64,000 nt of DNA, from assembly GCA_022316685.1 (NCBI GenBank), contig JAKJHU010000033.1:2036321-2100320 (forward strand). The letters are read 5' to 3'. Shown one piece after another: positions 1 through 12,490 of this stretch. Within the stretch, counting starts at the first letter, position 1. The number at the start of each line of letters is the position of its first letter. Source of the stretch: Progne subis subis (Eukaryota > Chordata > Aves > Passeriformes > Hirundinidae). Position numbers and translations under genes: made by a program. A model generated the notes under the pieces. It did no database searches and was not told the origin of the DNA. It saw only the letters and a list, made by a program, of their open reading frames with translations.

Positions 1-1236
1 AGAAGTGCAAGGAGCAGAGGAGGGAGCTGGGAGCGACGATGGGAGGGTTGCTTCCTCACAGCATCCACTGTGCTTCCTGATTCATCAGGTCGAGACTCAA
101 CAGCTCTCACTGCTATGAACAGCACAGAGCAAGGCCAGCAGCCTGAGCTACTGCCATACACCTGAGGGACATCTGGGAAGGCATCAGAAGATGCAGACTG
201 GGGCAGAATGAAGCTGTACCTAAGCTCAGCATTATTTTTTTAATACACTTAGATAGTAACTGCTTAACAGGAGCACAGAGAACTCAGTGTGCTTAGCCTT
301 AAACAGCTGGCAGGTAACAGACTTTCTGACCCAAACACATGACTGCAGTGTTTAATAGCATTCTTTAGCCCAGAAATTTGTCAATTCTTTGTTTGAACCT
401 CTTGGCCTTTCAGTCTTAGTATCACTTGTCAACAAAGTGTTAAAAACCTAATTACATAAATAAAATTTAATTTTATTCCATCTCATACCTGAGAATGCTG
501 CAATTCCTCACTATTGTCAAGAGCTTGAACCTGTTCATCATTTACCCATGCCTGTATCAGAAAAAAATTATGCTCTGCATTCAGATGAGCAATCTGAATC
601 TCTCTCTCCTCTTTCCTCTGCTTCTACACTACTTCAGCTGATGTGGGATATGATTTCAGACAGGTTTGGTATGAGAAAAATTGGAGTGTTCCCAGACCCA
701 GAAAGACCAAGCAGAGATATGGATGGGAGGCTTGTCTGTTTTAAGCAGATTAGATCCTGACCACTGAAGATAACTTTAAAAATCTTTTATTTCATATCCT
801 TCACAGAAGGAGTTGGAAATAAGTCTAGAAGCAAAAGAAGGAACAAGAGCTACAAGAATGTTATAAATTATTTCATTTGATTGGTGGTGAGTGTTGTTTC
901 TGAAAGCTATGGAAGTTAATTTATGTTAGCAAATTGACAACCAATCTTTTTAGTAGGAACTCAGCTATTGTGTTTTGAAACAAACAGGATCTAGCATGGG
1001 CAGGACCTTGCCTGTGACTATGACTTGGCTATTATTTTATCAACTAGAAGCAAGGCTGGGCTGCAAAACCCTTCACCTTGTTTTATGTGTAGAATCCAAG
1101 AGTTTGTCTTGGCTGACATAACCAGAAGATCAAGGTTTATAAACCAAGGCATTTTTGGTAATCAGGTACAGGAGCCCCCTCTGACACGAATACATTGGAA
1201 AGTGCTCCCCACAGCTGCTACACCCTACACATTTCT

Positions 1237-1285
1237 CATCATAAGTTTTCGATGGACATAAACCATCATAAGTTTTCGATGGACA
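1237..1285. repeat. 27-bp tandem duplication, two copies
   Basis: The 22-base string CATCATAAGTTTTCGATGGA plus CA occurs at 1237-1258 and again, identically, at 1264-1285, a period of 27 bases. No differences within the repeated core suggests a recent local duplication. It lies in SH3PXD2A intron 1 and has no evident function. Confidence 0.9.
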
Positions 1286-3384
1286 CTGAGACCAGAACAT
1301 GGGCAACAGAGGGAAAAAAAGCCTGGGAACTCAGATAAAGCCCCAAAGTGAATGGACACTTGCTGATGACAGCATTTCAACATTGGCTTTGGTGCTTGGC
1401 TCCTGGTAAAACAATGACATAATGCTGTGTTTACTAGCAGGGAAATCTGAGGGTTGGAAATGGATCTGTAAAAAAACCACTAACACGTTTTTTTGACAAG
1501 CCAACAGATTAACATCTATTGTCACTGGGGCAAGGCCAAACTCCACTGGAAAGGGTCCAGGAGTTTGATGTCACTGAGAGGCTCACAAGGACGTCAGCTG
1601 AAGAGCTTTTCCCATGTCATCTCAGCATTTACTGCAGTGCTACTGCCTGAAGCCACCACGGCCTTCTGCTTAACCCTTTCTGTCACAACGTACAGTAGGG
1701 AACATATCAGCCTTTCAGCAATAGAAGTTTGACCCAGATCTGCTCCAGCTCATGGTAACCAGATGCAGAAGGTTCATAAAGGGCCAGGCAGGACAGGCTG
1801 CTGGCAGATAAAACACACATTTGACTGTCAGACTAACTAAACTCTCCTTTACTATGAATGGACATAATTTCTTGACTTGACTCCTTAGGATCTTTTCAAG
1901 TCACCTGTGAACCAAATCACATGGCCAGGTGCACCCTCACCCTCATCTGAGTCAAAGTCTTTATCACAACCCAGCCAACGCCTCTCACACACAGTAAGAC
2001 AACAGGCAAGAAGGTTTAGCCCCACACAAGATCCCAACAAAGGATACCTGGAACCCTATAAATGCCAGTGCGTGGTAGAGAACAATCTCACTCATATCAA
2101 ATGAATCAGGACGGCTCAGAATCACCGTAGGGATAACACAACGGGCAGAGCCCCACAGAGCCCTTGGCACACAGGGAAAGTATTGGGTCACCTTTCCTCA
2201 GGAGTGGTAAAGACATCAGTGCTATGCTCTCAGCCTTCCACAGACTCTCAAACCCCAGAGGAAGGACCTGGTATTGCCCATAAGATGCTCTTCAGTCCAG
2301 TACTACAGCATTTGGCAGAGCACCTAATACTCCAGAATTAAGGCAATGCGAAATAGCCCCATGCTGTGGGCAGTGTTAGAGCTTGCCAGAAGGAGAGGAA
2401 AAAATTGGAAGAATAAAAGAGTATTCTTAGGGTCTGGCCAGGACTGTGGCATCAGCTCTAATGGAACCAATTTCAAACCTCTCCTTTCCGCTCATTTCTT
2501 TGGCCATGCCCTCCTCTTGCTCCAATGCACAGCAATACAGAAACCAAAATAAAACAAAGCACATGTGTACACACAGACAAAGACCTCACACCAAAACCTC
2601 AATCTCTACCAAACACCTGCACACTCCCTCAACATAACAAGAGAAGAGTTCTGTAAAACAGCAACCCCAGTGGTCATCCTGGCCAACACCAGGACACTCA
2701 CATGTAGTCTTTCAGCTGAAGGGGTGGTAGAAAACCCAACACCATCAGGAGGGAAGCTGAGCAGCAGTGCCTTGCTCTCATCCCCAGCTGTGAGTCCTCA
2801 GACCCCGCTCCCTTGGGCTCCAGTTATTTCAAACCAAGAGATCCCTCCAGGGCATCAGTGCCTCACACACCTGCACACAGTCACCCTCCAGCGCCAGCAG
2901 CAAATCGCCTTTGCTGGTCAAAAGGCCACTGGTCCTCATAGCCGGAGGACAGAGGGAGGTTTAAGGACAGATGGACAGACTCTCCTGCACAGACCACGCC
3001 TGCACTCCCCAAGGGCTGTTACCCATGGAAAATTCACTGACAATATTTTTAGTTTAAATGGAACTATTTATACTGGGGATGCCTGTATTAAAGGATGAAA
3101 TGCAAGCTAACAGCTGTCCAGCTCAGAAACAGGTGGAAAGCTGCTTCTTCCAAACAGTCCAGAGTTTTGACACAGACTGCTCCAACCACAAAGACAGCAG
3201 CAAAAGTTTAAACAGAAAATTTCTTCTTGAACAGTAACAGCCAAGACACTCCTCCATATGCTTCAAGTGAGAGTATTCCAGAGGCTGGCTCCTGCACTGG
3301 ATTCCTTTTGAGTAAAACATCCTGGGTTGTCTTTGTAAAACACTTTTTGCTGAAAGGTTAGAGGAAAACTTAACTGAATTCAGG

Positions 3385-3455
3385 GAAAAAAAACCAAAAC
3401 AAACAACAACCAACAAACCCACAACCAAAAAACAAAACAAAAACAAACAAACAGC
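3385..3455. repeat. A/C-rich low-complexity tract
   Basis: Runs of CAAA, CAAC and ACAAA units make an almost G-free strand here. Similar tracts recur in the window, in both orientations. The likely origin is slippage or a decayed simple repeat. Confidence 0.8.
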
Positions 3456-6400
3456 CCCCTTCACCACCTTGTTAAGGACATGTAGGGCACGTAAAATGCA
3501 TAAGGTACAGGATTGCTACCTTCTGGTACATGGAAAATCAGCATGGATGTTCCTCTAGAATCAGTCAATTTTTATTCTTCTCTTACAGTATCTTGCTGTT
3601 GACTGAAAATAAGCAGCCTTTTTGTTAATAAAAAGCCATATTAACTACAGTGCTGCTTCAAGGATTCTAGACAGTTTCACCTGGTATAGACATATTTATA
3701 AAACACACACACAGAACTTCCTTCCTATCACTGGCTTTCCTCTGTCCCATCCCAGAAGCCAGCTCCAGAGTCTGTTTTAATCCCACGGAGGAAAATGCTG
3801 AACTGCTTTCCTGTGACATGTCTGCAAGATGGGAGGAAGGACATGCACTTAATCAGCTCTCCATGGCTTTCTTCCAGAAAAATACTTCACATATCCTTGT
3901 TTGTTTGTCTTTAAATCCTAAGTGATTTTAATGCCAGTGAAAGTTGCTGGAGTGATAGTTCTGGGAAACTGCAGGCCTCCCACTTAGGCATTAGCAGGGG
4001 CTGTGCCAGCTGCCCCAATTCCTCAGAAGATGAGAAGCTCAGCTGCCTCTTCTGCCATCCACCACAGGAAAACCACCCCTCAGCTCAGGCTGCTCAAGAT
4101 GAGGCCGGTGTCAAAGCATCGAATTTTCAGGCAAAGGAAATACACTGAGCTCAAAGCAGCAAAGCATTTGGAGGGCATGGGAATTGAAAAACGCTTAAAA
4201 CCGATTTTCAAAGTGTTTTGCTTGGGGTCAGAAGGGTTTACTGGCAGGCTTGCACCTGCTGGAGAGGGGAAAATCAAGAATAACCTAGGCACAAAAAAAA
4301 TACACACATGAGTTAATGTACAAATAATAAGTGACCTTAGTCAAAGAGAAGGAAAATATCACAGGATGCTGAGAGAACAATTAGAAATCTCATCTTCACA
4401 GAGTTAGGAAAGCAGTAATTGACATGTTCCCTGTTGCATCAAGCCCCCGAGGGTACAAGAATGCTTGTAAAGATTTCACCTGTCCCAGGGAGCTTTCCTG
4501 ACAGGTAATGAATGCAGAGACACCAGAGAGAGATCAGCCAGCAGCAGCCTACTGCCAAGGGCTACTCCAGAAAGACCACACTCCATGCTCCGCCTCAAAT
4601 ACTTCCACAGACCCTGCGACTCCAAGACAGGGAGGAAAGCCCATGGGGAGCAGGCTCAGAGCTGTCAAGCATGGCTGGCTTCCTAGGTGTGCGTTTCCTC
4701 AGAGGGGAACATAGCTCTTATCCCATCCCATTCACTGGGGTGTGGGCTGAGCACCGTCAGGGAAGCGATGGCCTCGCTCCCAGCTCCTGACCTTGTCCAG
4801 CCCGCAGCCTCTGCACCCAGGGCAGCCCTGCCGGCAGAGGAGGGTGAAACTTGGGCCTTTCAAAACTGATGCCAGCAGTCAGCCCTGAGGTAACACCTGC
4901 ACCTTCCCACTTTATAGAGGGTGAGTAAATCCTGTTGGCTTTGCAGCAGAGCACACCGAGATCCAGAGAGCCTAAAGGCCACGCTGGTTAAAGGCTCTTA
5001 CTCCACACTGCACAATGTCCTGTGCGTATCACTCTGGATGTTTGTTCAGACCTTTCTGGGTGATTTATGAGCTTCAAGTGTTACAGTTTGCATTTATAGG
5101 TATATCCTGGACAGTGGAGAGCCACACTTCCAGTATTTCTGGGGCAGCTTGGAAGACTTCCGTAAAGGAGACAGAATGGCAGTGTGGAGCTCCTGTTTAA
5201 ACACAGCTATGCTTAGTAGAGATTTGGCGTGTTTCTCCCTATGAACAGAGATAGGGATGTTTTCCTTGTAAACAAGTTTGCATCAAGCCTATAAAACCAT
5301 GCTGCTGACTACTGAGAGCATCAGAGCCCAGTGCATCCCTGCATTTAGCCAGCATGGTTTATAGGAAAAACAAAACACACCCCATCGGTGAGAGAAACAG
5401 TGCCAGCGACGTATCAAAACATTATTGCTGCCAGTCAGGCTTCAAACACAATATGTGTGGGACCACACACGCATTTATGGACACCTAGAGTCTATGAATA
5501 TTTTATTCTATCCAGTGAGTCAACTCTAACAAACTAAAGAAGTTTCACCATAATAACACAGAATTACAGCCTCATTGTGAAGCCATGGTACACCCAGAGC
5601 AGTCAGTGTTTACTACGAAAAATTTAGAGTACACTGCAGCAAACCAGTGCAACATGTGATATTCTGATGGAGACACAAAGTTGGGGATGTGCATTCTGAC
5701 CAACAAAGAAGAATGCTCCCAGTCCAAGGACTTGGTTGGTTACCTGCACATTGAACTCTTCTTCCAGAAACTGGAATAAGAAGGAGCTTTGTCAAAACCA
5801 AAAAGCATGAGAGCACCAATTAACACCATCACCACACTCAAGCACTTAGAGGTACTACAATGAATAGAGTATTTCTTTGCTCTACCTTCACCCCAGGCTA
5901 ATCTAAAGGTTATTATCCTTCCCTGGGCCCATTTTTTGCAACAAGGCCTAAATGCTGACAAGACAGTAGCGTGGGTTAACTCTATGCCAGACAATCAGCT
6001 GCTCAGCTGGTTGAGATTGTCTCACTGCTCCCACCTGCCTGTCCCTGTGTGTCATCACCCGCCCCTAGCAGCCCGGAGCTGACACCGTCTTTCAGGTGTG
6101 TCTGCACAGGTTTTAGTGCAAAAGCATCCTTGCTTTGTAATAAATGCTCTTATGCATTCCAACCCTTGTTCCACACTTATAAATACATACAATGAGAATA
6201 TAACTGACATCTAGTGAATGTGAGCTTGAAGGAGTAAATTATTATTGTTACTGTATATTTATCTCAAAGGTGGAGCAAAGAGTGAGAACACTAAAGTGGG
6301 AAGACTCTTAACTAAGCTGAAAGATATTCCACTTTATAATCCTTTCAGGTGAAGAAAATCACCTGGTTTCCTTTTGCTTTACCCCCCACTCCCCAGATGT

Positions 6401-7159
6401 GATGATGTCCCCACCCAGAAGAGAATAACAAACAGATTCTGGAGACTGAAGTTTTGCCTTTAAAGTCAAGACAAAGGAAAATGCACTACATTAAAAGCTT
6501 AATAATTACAAGCTTCTCACTAAAAGTTTCAATAAAGCCTCTCTAGAGGTGTGAAGCAAAGCCCAGGAAAGTTACTAGGAGGGTTTTTTTTTCCATCAAC
6601 TTGACTGTATTTGGCTTTGACACTACGTGATTAAACAGCAGACACCACCACTTTCAAACAGTATGCTACTGTGCTGCTCTCTGCCTTCTCCATGCAATAT
6701 TTACACAGCACACTCCAGGCGAGGTGTCTGCTCTGGCTGCATGAAAGCCTTCAGCCTCACAATGTCACCCAACACACGGTGCTGTCAGCCCCCCTCACCA
6801 TCCTGCTCTTCCCCGTGGGTTCTGGGGAGCGGTTCCCTTTGCGTGAGCAGGCACAGGTTAAGAGGATATAGCATGAAAAAGGAAGATCAAAAAAAGGAAA
6901 ACCATTTCACATTAGAAGGTCCAGCTGCTTCCTCCCAAATGACTAAATTAGAGAGCTCGTACGTCACCTCCTGCCTCAGGTAGGGTCACATTGAATCCCT
7001 CTTCCTGTTTAATCCATATAAAGTGGGAAATGGGTTTTGAGGAAGACAATGATTGAATGCTAGAGTAGTATTTTTTCGGATTGTGTACTTTTTATCAGGT
7101 AATTGCAAGACTGCTTTGAAAGCCAAAGAAAATAACATAAAATGCTACACACATTTCAC

Positions 7160-7245
7160 AGGTGGCTTTGGGTGAACCACTTAACTTCTTGCCTCAAGTT
7201 CCCAGTGAGGATACAGCCCATCTCCTACCTTGCAGGGACAGGAGG
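7160..7245 (+). repeat. Ancient MIR-like SINE fragment
   Basis: The order of motifs GCTTTGGGTGAACCACTTAAC, then a CTTGCCTCAAGTTCCC-like segment, then CATCTCCTACCTTGCAGGG follows the MIR core (tgaccttgggcaagtcacttaac, cctcagtttcc, acctacctcacagggt). The copy is heavily diverged. MIR copies predate the mammal-sauropsid split, so a few remnants in a bird are expected. Similarity was judged by eye from the remembered consensus. Confidence 0.55.
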
Positions 7246-7309
7246 AGGCAATGCCTTGGAGCTGGCTCTCAAAGGGCTAGGGGTGTGGGTGAGATGAACA
7301 GACAAGCTG

Positions 7310-7415
7310 CTCTTGGATGCAGGAAGTCTGGGCTCCCTTTCCTATTCCAACAATTGCTTCCTTAGGATGTCTGTACACCTCTCTCTCCATGATTTGGTGT
7401 CTCAGTTCCTCTTTC
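7310..7415 (+). repeat. Second MIR-like fragment, weaker
   Basis: GCAGGAAGTCTGGGCTCCC followed about 65 bases later by CTCTCTCCATGATTTGGTGT and CTCAGTTCCTC resembles the 'gcaggagacctgggttc ... cttaacctctctgtgcctcagtttcc' order of MIR. It lies close to the fragment at 7160 in the same orientation. The match is weak and could be chance. Confidence 0.35.
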
Positions 7416-10400
7416 TTTTAACTCAAAGCAGTGGGGCTGGTGTGATTCTGACTACAACCCATCAAGCTGAATTGCACCAGTGGGCTCCAGCACCCACACA
7501 CTGACCCCAGGCTGGGCTCTCGTGAAGCCAGAGGTCACTTGCAGCTGTCAGCAGCCAAAGGCATTTGGGCTGTCTCCTAGGATAACATCTCCCTGGCAAC
7601 CAAGTCCCAGTGAAAGTCAATAATAGCATCTTCATAGTTTTTAAAATGGAACTTGGAGGCTTTGGAGATGCTGTCCCCAGGACAGGGACTTGCTAAAAGC
7701 TTTTCCCTGAACTTTCATTTGGCTGCCCTCCCAGCACACTCAACCACAGTGCAGGCAGCCTGCTGTGACATAAAGCCTCCAGATTATTTCAGCCTGCCTT
7801 GACCACCACAAATCAGGACAACTACCTTGTCTCTCGATTAACAGGTAATCTATTCCAAAGGCTAGAGACAGCCATTCGCTTTGCAAACTGTTGAATTTAG
7901 ATACCACTGTCTCTTGGCTGAATGTTACCAGTCCAAAGCTCTGCTGGAAGGAAGAATTGGGAGTGCTCCTCGATCTGCTGGGATCCCTGACTGCATTGAA
8001 GCAGCCTCAAGTTCCACTACACAACTCATTCGATGAGTCAAGCAGGGGGAATGCAGCTCCTTCTCCCAGGGTAGCAATTCCTTCTCCAAGGTACACTACT
8101 GCAGGAACAAAGATCCTTGCTACTAAACCATGTCCAGACTCTCCCCACCAGCGCTGGCCACTGTATAACCAGCCCATTGGAACAAAGAATAAAGCCAGGA
8201 AGATGCCTGATTGCATTGGAGCTGCTTGAGTCTAAGCAGTAAAAGCAGGAGCAGCCAAGAAACAAAGAGCAGAGCTTGACCCTAACAGTACAAGATTTTT
8301 CTTCAAAGCATGCTGACATTTTACAACAGGTCATTTGTGACAATCACACTCACATTCTCCTGAGTGCTGAAACCCTACACAGCAGAACTCAATCCCTTAA
8401 AAGTCAGCAATGCCAGTACCCTGAGGAGGTTAGCAACCAGATACATGCAGCAGAGACATTCCTACAAGAGATCTCGAGGCATTCAGAGGTGGCATTAGGA
8501 AACACTTACCCTGGGGAGGAACTGGGACAGTATACAGTCATCTTAGATGATTGAAATCAGCAATGCACCTCAATCTAACTGGAAGGAGGCAGAGCAGCCA
8601 CTCGTAAGCCAAGAGTGTTTTGCCTTACTTCTAAGCTGGACAAGTAGAAAAACACACAAAGCTACACTGCAACAGGAGTAGAGCAGTGCTGAAAGAGAAA
8701 TTCTCTCCTGATGTATCCATCCCTGCCCTTGGGGTAACACAGGCACTTAAGAGACCTCAGAAATGACCCCAAGCATATAAATGTCTGGTGAGATAATGCA
8801 CATCAGTAACTGCTCAGTCCTCAGCAGAAAATCAAGCGGTAAGAGGGGGATGGGGGATCCTGTTCATCTGGCTTCTAATGAATGTTTGCCATCACCCAGG
8901 CCTGGAAAGCAGTGAACAGGTGAAGGTGCTAACCCAATCTCATCTCCCTATGAGCAAGATCAAGCACATCTGGTAGGCAGAAGCTCCCTGCAGGGCTGCT
9001 AAAGGAGACAGACATCTGGATAAAAGGGTAAGCTGTCTGCCTAAAGATAACCTGGGAGCAGAGAGAGGGGAGGGGAGATGTTCTCTTTAAGCTCCACTAC
9101 GGATGGCTGAAGGAGGTAAGCATCAACAGTGGATCCTTTCAAATACAGAATGCAATTCTGGTTTGGGATCATTTCATGTTTAGTTCAGACAATCACAATT
9201 TTAGACCAAAAGCCAGAGAAGCTACCCCATAAACAGATCAAACCTCATCAACCAAGAAAAGAGAGTTTCTGACTGTTTAATGCTTAGCAGGGGCCAGAAA
9301 AGGGATTTGGATTTTGCCACCAGCTTTTTCTCTTCAGAATGATTAACTGGCACCTTCAACTATTAACTGCACTGTCCTAATGTACCCAGCTTCACTGCAG
9401 CACTGCTCAGCCAATGTGTGGCCCCTGTTGCATCAGGGGTCTCTCCAACAAACCCAGACTTGATCTTCCTGACATTGTTCTTGCTAAAAGAAAAAGGAAG
9501 AGGGAAAGCAAGGATATTTAACATTTTTAAAAGTATTATCAAGTGCAAATCAATTTTAAAAGATCATCAATATGGAGAAAGAGGATATTAATTTGGAAAG
9601 TCAAAAGCTCTAAGAGCAGCAGCAGCTTGTGTTATAGACCATACAAGAGGCATGTGGCTATTGATCCAGCCTGCTGTTTATCCTTTCCCATGCTGCCAGC
9701 CAGGGCCCCCAGCCAGCCAGGTAGTGTTGTGTTACCCAGTTGCTGACAGGGATGCAGAGGAAAGCACTGCAGACTCCTTCCCTAGTAAGGATTTCTCAGA
9801 AGAGTATCGAGAGCTGGCTGGGTTCCTATCAAGTAGCACTGGAGTCAAGATTTTTATCTATTCCAAGAGGCAGAGCCCTATTCAACTTCCAGTGAGGTAT
9901 TAAACTCTTTAGAAGTTTCTCACACACAGGATCATAGCAGAGGATATGTAAAGCTGTCTTCTTTCTTTAACTTTCTTGAGTCAAGGCCACAAAAGCTGTG
10001 CTCATGTCATGAGAGACACCTGCTCCAGGCAATGATTCCTGGCAGCTAAGCCAAGCAGTGCAGGGGCTTCTGTGCTACTCACATTTAGCCCTCTCCACGT
10101 GCTCACAATGCCTAAGGTGTGCCTTCATCTCTCCAGGTTCCACTATGGTCCTGAAAGATCACAATTAAAAGGAGAGAGAGTCATGTTAAACACCTGCAAC
10201 GCTTAGGTCACCATCCACCAGAGAAACACATCGTTAACCTGATGCCAAGGCACGTCTGCATGGCCTGAAGTCTTGGCACAAGGACCTTTATGGATGCTGG
10301 AGATAGAAAAACCTTTTGATACTTCAAAGCCACGTAGGGCAAAGAGCATAAAGCTTTGCACTCTCCAAACTATCCACAGGCAACGGAGAGAACTAAATCC

Positions 10401-11301
10401 TAAGTGATGTTTATATTAATCTTATAAGAAAACAGTTGATTCATGTTAAAAAAAGAGCACAGAACCAAAGTAACACTGGCCAATGGGTCAGACCCAGGGA
10501 ATTAAATTCCTTGAAAGTGTGGGATCGCCCTCAGTGACTGACTCCAGCCAAAGCCAGATGACCCTAATGTGCTGAATACTGTACAGGCACAGATGGAAAC
10601 TATTGGGACAAAAGGCAGACACACCATTAGCCACCCAAACAAACCCTTTAGTTTGTGGGATTTTGGCTGAGAACTGGACACACGGAGGTGTGGAACAAAA
10701 GACAATATTAGTAGAGGTGTACAGTGAGAAGGGTGAAAGAAAGGAAACAAGTTTGCCACTAGAAGCATCAAAGAGAACTTCTTGGAATAGTCTAGGTTAC
10801 TGTTTATTAAAACGAAAGACAGTGATCATCAAGGAAAAAGATGTGTTTTACAGGTAAACACAAGAAATATTTTCTTTCAAAACCTGTAAACACAGGGCCT
10901 AAATCCTTGCTTTCTGGTCATTTTCCAGTAAACAAGAAATGAACAGTGTCAATTTCTCTCAGCAATCCAAGAGCCTGAAAGAAATTGGAATATCTTGGAA
11001 GATATTGTTACCAGTTCTTTTGTATATTTTGGTGCTTGGCAGATGTACTTCTCTGATGCTAAATTACCACCACCTTCCGTGTGAGATAACACCCTGCAGC
11101 TGTGTCAGCCACAGTCCACAGCAGAGCCTGCAAAAACTAAAGCCTGTCCCACCTGGAAGTAGCGAGTGAAGACACAGGTCCAGCTGAAACCTGAGAGGAC
11201 ATAAGACCTAAGACTTCCAGTCCTATGAATTGGGTGCGAGATGCTTAATTCCATGGTAGATGAGAGCTTCAGCGTTACAACTCTGCATCTCCCAGCAACA
11301 C

Positions 11302-11316
11302 AGTGCCCTCTAGCCT
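11302..11316 (-). promoter_or_regulatory. Possible CTCF core motif (minus orientation)
   Basis: AGTGCCCTCTAGCCT carries the reverse CTCF core GCCCTCTAG intact, but the last three consensus positions differ. It lies about 1.1 kb inside SH3PXD2A intron 1. A motif match alone is weak evidence for binding. Confidence 0.25.
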
Positions 11317-12261
11317 AAAACTGGATTATGGTTTAAGCCTCAGAGGAAAAAGCTCGGTGATATGCAACACTAATATAAAGGTTTAAGTCCAATCTTTGGC
11401 CTTATCTTTTCAACAATCCATTCAGCTGCTGATCAGCTCTGGAGGAATCTGGCAGACACACAATGCCAGGAAACACACTACACTCAGAGCAATTTCACAC
11501 CAGATGCAATACTCCCCCAGGCTTTTCCTTACCAAAGCTGGAAGATTTACCTTCTCTTTAGACAAAATCCAGCTTTCTGTGTTTTAAAATACATGTTGAA
11601 TCTTGAGAAACAGTTAAAGGATTTGGTGCAGCTAACACCCAGAAACAGCCAGAGAGAGAAGAAAAGATACTTCTCTATTTAAGTGGAGTGGGAAAAGCTA
11701 CTGACTGTATGCTGCAAACTCCTTCAGGCAAAGACACCTCCACATGACAGGCTGCAACACAGGAGTCCGGGGAAATTGTTAAGAACTCTCCTCTAGAGCT
11801 GTGCTATTGGCAATAAGGTGTGAAGGGAAGAAGGTGAAAGCGAGATAAAAGAGATCCAGACGCTGAGTCTTGCCTTGGTAAGCATGCAGACAGGCTGTCC
11901 CCTCAAGAAAGGTCTGAATGTAACTCAGGGGTGAGAGCGAGCACAGATGCGCTGTGAGCACCCTGCCGCAGCCGGACCTCGCTCCGCTCCACACAGAGCA
12001 GCCCGGACGGGACGGGGACAGCCTGGGGACCCGGGAGATGTGCCCCATCCTGCCCCGGGAATAGCGAGGAAGAAGGGAAGATCCACCTTCCGAGGGGAAG
12101 GGAACTTCAGAATGGCAACATTAAAGCCAAGAACCAAACGGGGTGAAAGAGGATGAGGAAGAAGATGCCGCACCTCCACAGCAAGCGGACAAGGGGAGCC
12201 CCGCGGGCGCCTCACCTGGGGCCGGCGTCTCGCCCACAGCGAGGCGAGGGACGGCTCCGCA

Positions 12262-12366
12262 CACGGCCTCGGACACGGCTCCGTGCGCCGCTCCGGGAGC
12301 CGGACACCGCTCCGGATACCTCTCCGTGCAGCGCTCCGTGCAGCGCTCCGGGCACCGCTCCGCGCC
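12262..12366. repeat. GC-rich degenerate minisatellite (CGCTCCG-type unit)
   Basis: Degenerate copies of a unit of about 10-12 bases containing GCTCCG follow each other, for example two adjacent copies of GCGCTCCGTGCA near 12,331-12,355. The array starts about 50 bases inside SH3PXD2A intron 1, between the exon 1 donor and the centre of the CpG island. The translated strands give repetitive Arg/Ala or Ser/Ala strings, which mark the repeat rather than a protein. Confidence 0.65.
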
Positions 12367-12418
12367 CGGCCCGTCCCCCCCGCACACGTGGGCACCCCCT
12401 CGTCCCGCCGGCACTCAC

Positions 12419-12490
12419 GTAGTGCTTCGAGGGGTTCCTCCGCTTCTCCACGTCCACCACGTTGGCGTCCAGCACGCTGTACGACAGCAT
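12419..12490 (-). CDS. SH3PXD2A: SH3PXD2A (TKS5/FISH) coding exon 1, start codon to first donor
   Basis: On the minus strand an ATG at 12490-12488 opens a frame reading MLSYSVLDANVVDVEKRR then NPSKHY, 24 codons, followed directly by a GTGAGT donor (12418-12413), phase 0. The known vertebrate TKS5 N terminus has the same length and nearly the same residues (human begins MLAYCVQDATVVDVEKRR), including the exon boundary after HY. This is the first strand of the PX domain, which binds PI3P and PI(3,4)P2. The rest of the family protein, five SH3 domains and proline-rich Src-target linkers, lies outside the window. TKS5 scaffolds podosomes and invadopodia and supports NADPH-oxidase activity. The start has A at -3 and sits in a CpG island. 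SH3PXD2B has a related N terminus, but the adjacent STN1 fits the SH3PXD2A locus. This exon defines the long, PX-containing isoform. Confidence 0.93.

Larger units (their letters stand above)
1..12418 (-). other. SH3PXD2A: SH3PXD2A intron 1, 5' part (truncated by window edge)
   Basis: This stretch follows the GTGAGT donor of SH3PXD2A exon 1 on the minus strand, so it is the start of intron 1, which is very long in human. I looked for exon 2, which should continue the PX domain with a sequence like human VYIINVTWSD, by scanning for its reverse complement and did not find it; it probably lies beyond position 1. All open frames here are short, lack family resemblance and are broken on both sides. 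The stretch contains a 27-bp tandem duplication near 1.24 kb, an A/C-rich tract near 3.4 kb, two old MIR-like copies near 7.2-7.4 kb, a possible CTCF core near 11.3 kb, and the intronic half of the CpG island from about 11.94 kb. In mammals a short TKS5 isoform starts from internal promoters; I cannot place such a promoter here. Confidence 0.85.

Noticed and set aside
2565..3098. Plus-strand open frame of about 177 codons
   Set aside because: It has no family resemblance, is in SH3PXD2A intron 1, starts in an A/C-rich low-complexity stretch and lacks coding-like conservation signs.
4880..4990. Another MIR-like piece
   Set aside because: Only one short block resembles MIR and the motif order does not continue.
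1..12400. SH3PXD2A exon 2
   Set aside because: I searched for the reverse complement of the expected PX-domain continuation and found nothing; the intron is very long in other vertebrates.
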